The position numbers and the translations under genes are program-made. Source: an uncultured bacterium (lineage in GTDB: Bacteria; Acidobacteriota; Thermoanaerobaculia; Multivoradales; J023). Taken from it: a stretch of 33,515 bases of DNA. The notes under the pieces are model-generated. The model worked only from the letters and a program-made list of their open reading frames with translations. It made no database searches and was not told the DNA's origin. The DNA is taken from contig CALFAM010000294.1 in NCBI GenBank assembly GCA_937948815.1, forward strand, positions 1 through 33,515, given 5' to 3'. Shown here piece by piece: positions 15,125-22,934 of the stretch; position 1 is the stretch's first letter; each line of letters opens with the position of its first letter.

Positions 15125-16024
15125 TCAGCGCACGGCTGCGATCAACGCCTCGGCACCCTGACCACCAAAAACCAACACGGCACGAAGTGCCAAAACGCCG
15201 ATCAGAATCGCGATCGCGCGCCAGGCAGCCAGGCCGACACCCGAATCGCCTTTGTCCGTACCGCCTCGACGCGAGAGCGCCAGGGGCACCAACCAGCCAA
15301 TCAACACCACGCCACCCCACAGCCAAGGAGCGAGCGAGCCCGTCATCAAGCGAGCCTTCGCAGCACCATAGGCAGCATCGATCTGCAGCAAGTAGAGAAC
15401 CAAGACCACTGCTTGAAGGGCGACCAGGCCGATCTCGAGCCCGGATCCTTGCCACCGTCGTGCACCACGTCCCAGCAGATGGACCGCAACGCCTGCGTGG
15501 ATGGCGGAGAGCAACAAAAGCGGCGCGAGCAAAGGGCTCGCCCAGAGCGGCCGGGCAGTCGACTGCGCCAGCACCCACGCCGGGTAGAGACCGATGAACA
15601 CGGAGAGCAGAGCGATGAGCACCAGCGCCACCGGCAAGATGCCGCGGACCCGCGGCGCTCCGGAGGCATCCGTGTCGCGTCCGAGCGCCCACCACGTGAA
15701 TGCTGTGAGCAGTCCGAACACGGTAATGGCCCGCGCTCCCCAGGCGATCATCGACGCCGGGTTGAAGTAGCGGAGGATGTACGTGAACAGCGCTGGAGCT
15801 TCGAGGTCGAGAATCAGGCTGCAGCCGCCGATCGCGATGGCGAACGTTGCGACAAGCAAGCCACGCCGCCCGGCGCTCCGTTCTGCGGAATCTCCGCGGA
15901 ACAGCAGCCAGACAGCGAGCAACGCCGTGCCAGCTGCGATCGCCGCGAACGTCAGGTAAACGACGATTGGAACGCCGAACGGAACAAGAACGATCTGAGG
16001 GTCCGAAATGCCTGTGGCCTGCAC
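15125..16024 (-). CDS. NrfD/PsrC-type membrane subunit
   Basis: 299-residue integral membrane protein with about eight hydrophobic helices spread over the whole length, as in the NrfD/PsrC family. It would anchor the periplasmic subunits and exchange electrons with the quinone pool. The start is GTG at 16024; its Shine-Dalgarno GAGG sits over the stop codon of the ferredoxin-subunit gene, only 4 bases apart, so the genes are coupled. The loop after helix 2 (ILDLEAPALFTYILRYFNPASMIAWGA) resembles the conserved region of this family. A 142-bp gap separates it from the catalytic-subunit gene, with no terminator seen there. Confidence 0.87.
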   Translation of the reverse strand: MQATGISDPQIVLVPFGVPIVVYLTFAAIAAGTALLAVWLLFRGDSAERSAGRRGLLVATFAIAIGGCSLILDLEAPALFTYILRYFNPASMIAWGARAITVFGLLTAFTWWALGRDTDASGAPRVRGILPVALVLIALLSVFIGLYPAWVLAQSTARPLWASPLLAPLLLLSAIHAGVAVHLLGRGARRWQGSGLEIGLVALQAVVLVLYLLQIDAAYGAAKARLMTGSLAPWLWGGVVLIGWLVPLALSRRGGTDKGDSGVGLAAWRAIAILIGVLALRAVLVFGGQGAEALIAAVR

Positions 16025-16028
16025 CGCG

Positions 16029-16691
16029 TCACCTCGTCTCGTAGACGATCTCGTCGTCGTCGGACGAGACCTGGATACCAGTACGCGCCGCGTCGGTCAT
16101 CCAGTCCTCGAGGCCAACGTAGACAACGCTCGGACGCGTCCCGGCTTCGGGCTTGAATGCTGTGGCCGCGTGCTTCTGTACGTACTGAGCAACCGGATCA
16201 TCCGCATCACCGAGATCGCCGTAGCGAATGGCGTCGGTCGGGCAAGCTGCCGCGCACGCCGGATCGAGGCCAACTTCCGTGCGATGGGTGCAGAAGTCGC
16301 ATTTGTCCGCCAGCCCCCCTTCGTCGATGAAAATCGCTTGATACGGGCACGCAGCAACGCAAGCCTTGTTGCCACAGCAGCGATCACGGTCGATGTCGAC
16401 GTGACCATCCGCATGACGGGCAATCGCGCCCGTCGGGCACGCGTCGAGGCACGGAGCGTCCTCACACTGCATGCAGAGGAGCGGCAGAAAGCGGATCTGA
16501 TTGCCTTCAGGCTCTTCCAGGTACCGCACACGGGTTCGAAAGCTGCCCAGTGCAACTTCGTGCTCGGTCTTGCACGAAACGCTACAGGCGTGGCATCCGA
16601 TGCAGCGGCGCAGGTCGACGACCATGCCTGCGCGCTTCTTGGGCGCACCAGCACCGGGCTGATGGATCTTCTCCCACGGAACTTCAGTCAT
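16029..16691 (-). CDS. Four-cluster ferredoxin-type electron-transfer subunit (PsrB/NrfC/DmsB-like)
   Basis: 220-residue iron-sulfur subunit that would carry electrons between the catalytic subunit and the NrfD partner. Cysteine groups: 30/33/36/40, 73/76/81/85, 105/106/111/115 and 131/134/146/150. The third group reads C-C-G-N-K-A-C-V-A-A-C-P, so Asn108 stands where the second cysteine of C-x2-C-x2-C-x3-C is expected, with an extra Cys106 beside it. There is no twin-arginine signal, so it would be co-exported with the catalytic subunit or sit on the cytosolic side. A longer frame is open to 16889, but AAGGGGGG upstream of ATG 16691 and the normal family N-terminus support this start. First gene of the operon. 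Confidence 0.9.
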   Translation of the reverse strand: MTEVPWEKIHQPGAGAPKKRAGMVVDLRRCIGCHACSVSCKTEHEVALGSFRTRVRYLEEPEGNQIRFLPLLCMQCEDAPCLDACPTGAIARHADGHVDIDRDRCCGNKACVAACPYQAIFIDEGGLADKCDFCTHRTEVGLDPACAAACPTDAIRYGDLGDADDPVAQYVQKHAATAFKPEAGTRPSVVYVGLEDWMTDAARTGIQVSSDDDEIVYETR

Positions 16692-16868
16692 GAATTCCCC
16701 CCCTTGAGTTCCTCGATGTCGTCCGTCGTGACGTTGGAGTGAGGATACACAAAGCACTTGACGCATGACGTCCAAGGGAGCTGAGCCATCGTCAACTTTG
16801 CCCAGAAACCAAGGCTTACCCCCACTTAGTACATTTTGTTTGCATATCTCAAGAAGAAGACGTAATAA

Positions 16869-16887
16869 GCATCGGTATTTCCAATGC
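16869..16887. promoter_or_regulatory. Candidate LysR-type binding dyad
   Basis: GCATCGG-TATTT-CCAATGC: arms match at 6 of 7 positions around a 5-bp centre, and it contains a T-N11-A core as usual for LysR sites. It lies about 180 bp upstream of the ferredoxin-subunit start in the AT-rich part, between the LysR gene and the operon. A related CAATGCC half-site is at 16908-16914. Inference only. Confidence 0.3.
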
Positions 16888-17110
16888 AAATCATTAGATC
16901 AAATCGTCAATGCCGATGAGCATGACAACAAGGCACCGGACTGCGAACATCGATCCGCGCACGGAAGCGTCGCGCAAACGCTTTATTATGAGACGTTAAG
17001 CCGCCTCGGCTCGACTGCTGGACGAGCCGAGATGACCCATTGCACGAGCATGGATCTGTCGAACCGATTCATCAGACCGCCATCGATCGGGATGGTTTTA
17101 GGTCAACCGA

Positions 17111-17143
17111 AAACGGAGGGTACACACCGTGCACCCCCCGTTT
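17111..17143 (-). terminator. Terminator of the LysR regulator gene
   Basis: AAACGGAGGGT (17111-17121) pairs with ACCCCCCGTTT (17133-17143) at 10 of 11 positions around an 11-nt loop. On the minus strand the stem ends in CCGTTTTCGGTT. It lies 53 bp past the LysR stop. Confidence 0.5.
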
Positions 17144-17195
17144 CGAAGCTCATGTCCCCGTCAGCGTATCGACGGGGGATCCTGGCAGGAGAGCG

Positions 17196-18125
17196 TCAGG
17201 CCACCCGTCCCCGCCCTTTCCCTTCGGCACGCATGCGGCTCGAAAGAAATTCGAGGAAACTCGAGCGTAGAGGCGAAGCGGCTCGCCGAGTATGAACGAC
17301 GGTGAAGAAGTCTCGTCGATTGTGGTCGAAGCCACGCAACTCGATGTGACGCATCGTTCGGTTGCTCAGCTCTTCTCGAACCGACAAGGAGGACAAGAAT
17401 GAGGCACCGATGTGTGCCTTGATCCCTTCCTTGATCGCTGACGTGCTGCCCAAGGCAGCCACGACTCGAAAGTCACTCACACTCAGATTGTGTTGCTCGA
17501 GCGCCCGCTCGAGCATCATGCGCGTGCCCGAGCCGGACTCACGAACCAAGAGCGGCTTGGTGCGAAGGGTTTCGAAGGTCATGCTGTCGCCGGTCGTCTT
17601 CCAAGCTGGCGTCGCGGGTGCCACCAGGATCAATCGGTCTGACGAGAACGGCTCGAACATCAACCCTTCGTCCGGAAGTCGAGCGCCAACGAAGCCGATG
17701 TCAAAATCCCCTTCCTTGACACCTTCGACGATGGCCCGCGAGTCGCGGATGATCAGGTTGACTTCGATCTTTGGAAAAACTGATCGGAAAGCTCCGATCG
17801 CTGCCGGCAGCAAAAACTCCCCCGGCACGGTGCTGGCACCCAAATACAACCGACCCTCCAGCCGGTTGAGAAAGCGTGCCATCGCCTCTTCCGCTGTTTG
17901 CTTCAAGTCGCCGATTTGCCGCCCGTACTGATACAGCAGCTGTCCGGCTCGCGTCGGCTGAATCTCTCGACCCAGGCGATCGAACACCCGCGTATCGAGC
18001 GATGTCTCCAACGCCTTGATGTGTCCACTGATTGTCGGCTGGCTGAGATCCAGCCGGCCTGCTGCTTTGGAGAAGCTTCGCTCCTCGTAGACAGCACAGA
18101 ATATCTCGACCAAACGTAGGTCCAT
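17196..18125 (-). CDS. LysR-type transcriptional regulator (CysB/CysL-like)
   Basis: 309-residue DNA-binding regulator. The N-terminal winged helix-turn-helix reads MDLRLVEIFCAVYEERSFSKAAGRLDLSQPTISGHIKALE, followed by the linker helix and a periplasmic-binding-like effector domain (~92-300). The overall wording (LSQPTISGHIKxLE, FDRLGREIxPTRAGxLLY) is close, from memory, to a LysR subgroup associated with selenium metabolism in anaerobes. That is a recollection, not a search. It is encoded upstream of and in the same direction as the molybdoenzyme operon, so it is the natural candidate regulator. ATG 18125 was chosen because the LysR domain normally starts at MDLR; GGGGG lies before it. An upstream in-frame ATG would add 18 atypical residues. 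Confidence 0.88.
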   Translation of the reverse strand: MDLRLVEIFCAVYEERSFSKAAGRLDLSQPTISGHIKALETSLDTRVFDRLGREIQPTRAGQLLYQYGRQIGDLKQTAEEAMARFLNRLEGRLYLGASTVPGEFLLPAAIGAFRSVFPKIEVNLIIRDSRAIVEGVKEGDFDIGFVGARLPDEGLMFEPFSSDRLILVAPATPAWKTTGDSMTFETLRTKPLLVRESGSGTRMMLERALEQHNLSVSDFRVVAALGSTSAIKEGIKAHIGASFLSSLSVREELSNRTMRHIELRGFDHNRRDFFTVVHTRRAASPLRSSFLEFLSSRMRAEGKGRGRVA

Positions 18126-19667
18126 GGCAGCCCCCATTTCGCAAAACAGCAAAGACGGTGAATCCCGTTTTGGGTTCACACATCCCCACTGGCGCTACCT
18201 TGTCGGGCGCACCAATTGCTCTTGCTTCCGAAGCAGCACCCGAGAATCGCCAGCGCGCCGAAGCGCGCTACTCCCCTACCCACGCTCCCCGTCACCACGC
18301 ATGCGAATCTCGGTTCCCACGTGCTGCGACCGACCGTCCGAGCCGAGCTGCACGCACCGATCTAGCGGCGCAAATCCTTCTTTCCGACCTGAGCTACAGG
18401 TCTATTCGATCATTATGACGAAATCCACCAGGCATGTCGACAAATTAGACGAGTCCTGGGTCGAAGGCATCAAATCATGCCTTTCGACTTTGCCAATCGC
18501 ATGCATTGCCGCAACGCTTACCGGCATAAGTCTCAAACCATCCGCAGCATTTCGCACGCTGATGCTGCCCTCACCAACATCGCCATATCCACCTATAACC
18601 ATTTTGTTAGCTCGCTCTAGCTGGCATTGTGCTCTCTCGCAAGTCGGCGTGGCCGAGACGGCGCGCGAGCACCAGCGTCTCGCGTTTCACGGCTCAGCGC
18701 GCCTGCCGTGGAGGGGGGATCGAACCGCAATGTATTCCCTTCCAGACAACATCCACATGCCCGCCACTCACCCGTGACGACGATCCGACGCGAGCGTCGC
18801 GCACTGCTTCGGACCTAGCAACCTTTTTCCGTCTTGCCCCGAAGCTGCCACGAGAAAGGTGTGAATCTCGACAAGAGACCTGTATCCAATGCGGCAATGT
18901 TCGGGGCGGTGAATCGCGCGCGCTAGATCGATCGGCAAGCTGGTCCTCTCCGAGGAGAAGTACTCCGCCCACGATTCGCAGGGTGTCTCGGAAGCTGTGT
19001 ACGGGGCTCGAGTTTGCGCAGGTGGACGCGGCCGGCCATGCGTTCCGGCATTAGCGCGCGAATCGACCGAGGCAATCGACGATGCCGCAGTCGTTCGTGT
19101 GCGGTCCTGTCACAAACTCTGAAGGAGAGATGTAGTCGTCACCCACGCCGCAGCAGGGCTGTGGCTCAGAGCTCCGCCACCGGCGATCTCCGAGCCACAG
19201 CCGAGATGTCCGTGGGACGATTCGCCCTCGACATCTCACGATTCCCTCTACTCCCCGTTGCCCGCACAATCCCCGAACGCTCGAAGCGTCACAGCCCACG
19301 CTCGGGATCCGCACGGCGGCGCAGTGTGCGATCACGACCGTCGCGCCTCGGTCGGCCAACCTCGGACAGCCCAACGATCCTCTCGTGCAATCGAACCCAG
19401 GTGTAGCAATGGGCGTGCCGAACATCTCAGTGTAGGCCGCCAATCACCACGTGCTGCCTCGGTCCACCTAGAAGGCGGCTTTAGCCAGGAAACCAGGCCC
19501 AACCCGCACGTGGCTCTCGCGGCAGCGGCCAAAGGCCATGTAGCAAACAGGCCACAGGGCGTATCGCCAGGTCTACAGGTGTTTACCCCTTCGGTCTGGC
19601 GGAATCTGCGTCGCGTTCCGCCACGCGCGGATAGCGGTCACCCAGCGCAACCTCTATCATCACGAGC
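18126..19667. other. 1.54-kb region without a convincing gene
   Basis: Both strands carry only short frames without recognisable domains, signal sequences or ribosome-binding sites. What can be seen: the upstream region of the LysR gene; a perfect CGAGACG/CGTCTCG hairpin near 18655-18683; a GGTTCGA T-loop-like string on the minus strand near 18718-18725 that does not fold as a tRNA; and two adjoining perfect hairpins at 19158-19237. It could be decayed coding sequence, a structured RNA locus or long control sequence; I cannot choose. Confidence 0.45.
19158..19237. other. Two adjacent perfect hairpins, possible structured RNA
   Basis: GCTGTGGCTC (19158-19167) pairs exactly with GAGCCACAGC (19192-19201). 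One base later GAGATGTC (19203-19210) pairs exactly with GACATCTC (19230-19237). The first loop can pair further inside (GCC-ACC-GGC). No U tract follows and no gene adjoins; the next plus-strand gene starts 430 bp on. It could be a small RNA, part of a leader, or chance. Confidence 0.35.
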
Positions 19668-22600
19668 ATGCGCGAGGGCGAGCGAACGTCGGCACCGGAG
19701 GCAACAGCACGAGCCTACCCGGCCACCGTGGCGCTGCTGCTCTTGGGGTCGGGCTTCTGCGCGTGGGTGCTCCTGCTTTCCGGGTTCAGCCTGCTCAACG
19801 CAGTATTCGGAGCCAGCACTGCAGCGTCGTCGACCATACTCACCGTCATGCTGGGCAGCTGGGGCCTGGGAGGGGTCTTCCTCGGCCGCCGCGCCGATCG
19901 GGCATCCTCGCCTCTCGGGCTCTACACAGCGCTGGCATTGGGCTTGGCCGCAGCCGCCGCTGCCTCACCCCTGTTGGCGACCGCGGCACGCGCCATCTCG
20001 GCCTCCCTGGGCAGTGTGGTTGAGCTCGGCCCGCTTGTCGGACGGGTGCTGCAGCTGGCGCTGTCAACCTTGGTGGTCGGACTTCCGAGCTTTCTGATCG
20101 GCGGCACGCTGCCGGTCATGGCGCGCGCAGCCCAACCCTTCGCTGCCCCGCACCGTAGCCCGATCGTCTCCCTCGCTGCCTTTCAGCTCTTCGGCGCCGC
20201 CATCGGCGCTGGGATGACTGTCTTCTTCGCCTTTGAGCAGCTCGGCATCCGCGCCACCCTATTACTCACCGTCGTGCTGCAGGGCTGCCTGGCCCTGGTT
20301 GCTCGGCGCTTCGCCCACAGCATGCCGAGCCGCACCACGCCATGGCCAGCACTCCGGCTTCAGGACCGTCAGGAGCCTCTGGATGGGGTCGCATCCCCAA
20401 CCGGGCGTCCACTTCCTGCGTGGACCACCTGCACAGCCGCCACGGCGACCGGATTCGTCTTCCTCCTTCTGGAACGGGTCTGGCACCGTCTTCTGGCACC
20501 CCTGCTCGGGGCCACGTCCTCTGTCCAAGGGCTGATCCTGATCGTCACCTTGATCGGCCTCAGCCTCGGCGCATGGTTCTACGCGCTCGGCAGTCCGACG
20601 CGACGCCAAACCAGTGGCCTGGCGACGCCATTCGCCCTGGCGGCTGGGCTCGTCCTGTTGCCCTGGGCGCTGGGCGACCGCATCGCCATTCTCGCCATGG
20701 TCCTTCGACCGGTAGGCGATGCCGGCTTTGCAGCCCTGGCGACAACATGGCTGTTGCTCACGAGCCTCGTCGTACTGCCCGCGACCACGGTGTTCGGCTA
20801 CGTCATGGCGAGACTGATCGAGCTTCGAACCGGCGGCGACCGGGCTGCTGGCCACGAGACGGGCTCGGTCTATGCCTGGTGGACCGCCGGTGGCATTGCC
20901 GGCTCGATGGCTGCCAGCTTCGCCTTGCTACCCCTGCTGTCTGCGCCTCGCACATGGCAGATCGCCGGCGCACTCCTTGTGGCGCTCGCGCTTGGCGCGT
21001 CGTGGGTCGACCGACGTTGCGCAGAACGGTCGCTGGCCGGGAGCACTGCGATCGCCGTAATCGCGGCGGTTTTCATCGTCGGCCTGTTCGGCAACCTTCC
21101 GTGGTTCAAGGGTGGGCCGGGCGCCTTGTGGCGCCACAGCCCGATCGGCGCCGGGAACATGCCGGCGCGGTTCGACGGCCCCAACAGGCTGCGCCAGGTC
21201 CTTCGCGAACGACAGCGATCGATCGTCTGGCAGAGGGAAGGCGTCGAGTCGGGGGTCAGCCTGATCGCCACCTCGCATCAACGTCTCATGATCGATGGCC
21301 AACCTGGTGAGATTGCCCTTCGTGATGCTCCGAGCACGGTGATGAGCGCGCTGATCGGCGCGGCGCTCCACCCCTTCCCACGCCACGCCCTGGTCCTCGG
21401 CCTCGAAAGTGGTCAGGCCGCGGGCTGGCTGGCAAGGGTACCGACCCTCGAACAGGTCGACGTGGTCGAGCGCGAGCCTGCCATCCGCGACGCCGCGGCC
21501 GAATTCGCGCCGGCCAACTTGGACGTCTTGGAGCAACCCAAGGTCAACATCCTCATCCGAGACGGGCGCGAGCTGCTGCGCCATACCGATGCGCACTACG
21601 ACCTGATCGTGAGCCAAGCCGCCAGCCCACACCGCGCCGATGTAGCTCGCACCTTCAGCCGCGAGCTCTACCAGGCAGCGGAGGCGCGCTTGCGTCCGGG
21701 AGGCTTGTTCCTGCAGTGGCTGCATGGGAAACACTTCAACGCCACCCTGCTGGCCAGCGTATACGCCACGATGGGCGCGGTCTTTCCATCCGTCGAGACC
21801 TGGCAGGTCCACGAGAACGACCTGCTGTTGGTGGCGAGCCGTGAGCCGATCGCGCACGACTTGCCTCGCCTCGACGCGCTGCTTGCGACCGACCCATTCG
21901 ATCGCGCGCTCGACCAGCTCTGGGGGCTCGAAGGCGCCACCGGTCTCTACGCCGGCTATCTTGCCGGCCCGACGGTCGCCGCCGAGCTCGCTGACGTCCA
22001 CCGTCATCGCGTCGAGACGGACGATCGGCCCCGGATGGCCTTTGCGTTCGCGCGCGCCCTGGGACGTGCGCGAACGCTGGACATCGCGCCGCTCGCCCAG
22101 CTCGCTCGAGCTCATGGCGCATCACGCCCCCCCAACCTCGGCACAGAGGTGTTCTGGCAACGCACCGAGGAGGGGCGAACCGCTCGCCAGATCGCCTGGG
22201 GGGACTCCCGCGCATCAGCGTCGAGCTCATCCCCGGAGCAGATCGCACGCAATCGCGCCCGCCGCGCCTACCGCGAAGGGGATCTCCAACAAGCCTTGCT
22301 AGCCTGGAGCAGCCAACCGCATCCAGCCGAAAGCCCGCGCGACCGTTTGCTGCTCGCCGAAGCGTCCGCCGAGCTGTCGAATGTGCAGACCCCCGCGATG
22401 CTCGAAGGCCTCGGTCCACACCGCACCCTCGAAGGCCTTGCCCTGCGAGCCCGCTGGCGCTGGCGGCTCGGGGACGCGGCCGCTGCCACCGACGCGCTCG
22501 GGCAGCTGTTCACCCGCGTACGCGAGGATCCTTGGATCGATCCGGCCGTGCTCACCCGTGTCCTGTCGTTGGTCGAGGAGATCGCCGCCGAGCAGCCGGC

Positions 22601-22934
22601 ACACGGTATCGCTCTCTTCGAACAGCTCGACCAGCCCTTTGCCGTCCGCTTGCTCGAGGATCGCCGTCTGCGCACCCGTCTCGACCTGGCGAGTGCCCTG
22701 AACGAGACGCAGCCGGACGCGACCCGCTGCGTCCGAGCCTTCGAGCCCTTCGAGCCTCATGTCCCCTGGGAAGACGGGTTTCTGCACGATCGTTCCCGCT
22801 GCTATGTCGAGGCTGACCATCGCCACACCGACCGCGCTCGAGCTGAGCTCGAGCGATACCTCGCCGAGGCACCGCCACGTCTGGAACGCGGCTTGGTATC
22901 GACCGATCCTGACGCCAGGGTCGTCGAGCCATGA
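19668..22934 (+). CDS. Multi-TM / spermidine-synthase-like fusion protein, probable pseudoenzyme
   Basis: 1,088-residue protein. Residues ~20-470 hold about 12-14 hydrophobic helices with MFS-like glycine-rich loops (WGLGGVFLGRRADR). A spermidine-synthase-like Rossmann domain follows (~500-720), then a helical C-terminal part to the end. In the Rossmann domain the SAM motif reads GLESG (near 575) instead of GLGTG in the next gene, and the conserved active-site segment reads SQAASP (near 650) instead of SEPSNP. The acidic residue after strand 2 (VVEREPAI) is kept. Aminopropyl transfer is therefore unlikely; a scaffold or regulatory role is possible. The stop overlaps the next start (ATGA), making a coupled pair of paralogues. 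There is no clear Shine-Dalgarno site before ATG 19668. Confidence 0.85.
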   Translation: MREGERTSAPEATARAYPATVALLLLGSGFCAWVLLLSGFSLLNAVFGASTAASSTILTVMLGSWGLGGVFLGRRADRASSPLGLYTALALGLAAAAAASPLLATAARAISASLGSVVELGPLVGRVLQLALSTLVVGLPSFLIGGTLPVMARAAQPFAAPHRSPIVSLAAFQLFGAAIGAGMTVFFAFEQLGIRATLLLTVVLQGCLALVARRFAHSMPSRTTPWPALRLQDRQEPLDGVASPTGRPLPAWTTCTAATATGFVFLLLERVWHRLLAPLLGATSSVQGLILIVTLIGLSLGAWFYALGSPTRRQTSGLATPFALAAGLVLLPWALGDRIAILAMVLRPVGDAGFAALATTWLLLTSLVVLPATTVFGYVMARLIELRTGGDRAAGHETGSVYAWWTAGGIAGSMAASFALLPLLSAPRTWQIAGALLVALALGASWVDRRCAERSLAGSTAIAVIAAVFIVGLFGNLPWFKGGPGALWRHSPIGAGNMPARFDGPNRLRQVLRERQRSIVWQREGVESGVSLIATSHQRLMIDGQPGEIALRDAPSTVMSALIGAALHPFPRHALVLGLESGQAAGWLARVPTLEQVDVVEREPAIRDAAAEFAPANLDVLEQPKVNILIRDGRELLRHTDAHYDLIVSQAASPHRADVARTFSRELYQAAEARLRPGGLFLQWLHGKHFNATLLASVYATMGAVFPSVETWQVHENDLLLVASREPIAHDLPRLDALLATDPFDRALDQLWGLEGATGLYAGYLAGPTVAAELADVHRHRVETDDRPRMAFAFARALGRARTLDIAPLAQLARAHGASRPPNLGTEVFWQRTEEGRTARQIAWGDSRASASSSSPEQIARNRARRAYREGDLQQALLAWSSQPHPAESPRDRLLLAEASAELSNVQTPAMLEGLGPHRTLEGLALRARWRWRLGDAAAATDALGQLFTRVREDPWIDPAVLTRVLSLVEEIAAEQPAHGIALFEQLDQPFAVRLLEDRRLRTRLDLASALNETQPDATRCVRAFEPFEPHVPWEDGFLHDRSRCYVEADHRHTDRARAELERYLAEAPPRLERGLVSTDPDARVVEP

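Larger units (their letters stand above)
16692..17195. other. Intergenic control region of the molybdoenzyme operon
   Basis: 504 bp between the LysR gene and the operon, both on the minus strand. The middle (about 16820-16930) is AT-rich compared with the surroundings and is the likely promoter area. It holds an imperfect dyad at 16869-16887. Towards the LysR stop are two hairpins, a perfect CCCCGTC/GACGGGG pair at 17156-17177 and the terminator at 17111-17143. No protein-coding frame here looks real. Confidence 0.5.

Noticed and set aside
18686..18800. tRNA-Sec-like sequence on the minus strand (GATCGTCGTC, a 6-bp D-stem-like pairing and GGTTCGA)
   Set aside because: The strings recall E. 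coli selC, but there is no TCA anticodon loop, the acceptor arms do not pair fully and the T stem fails. Treated as chance or at most a relic.
19051..19443. 130-codon minus-strand Cys-containing frame in the gene-free region
   Set aside because: No signal peptide or known motif, and it overlaps the perfect hairpins. More likely non-coding.
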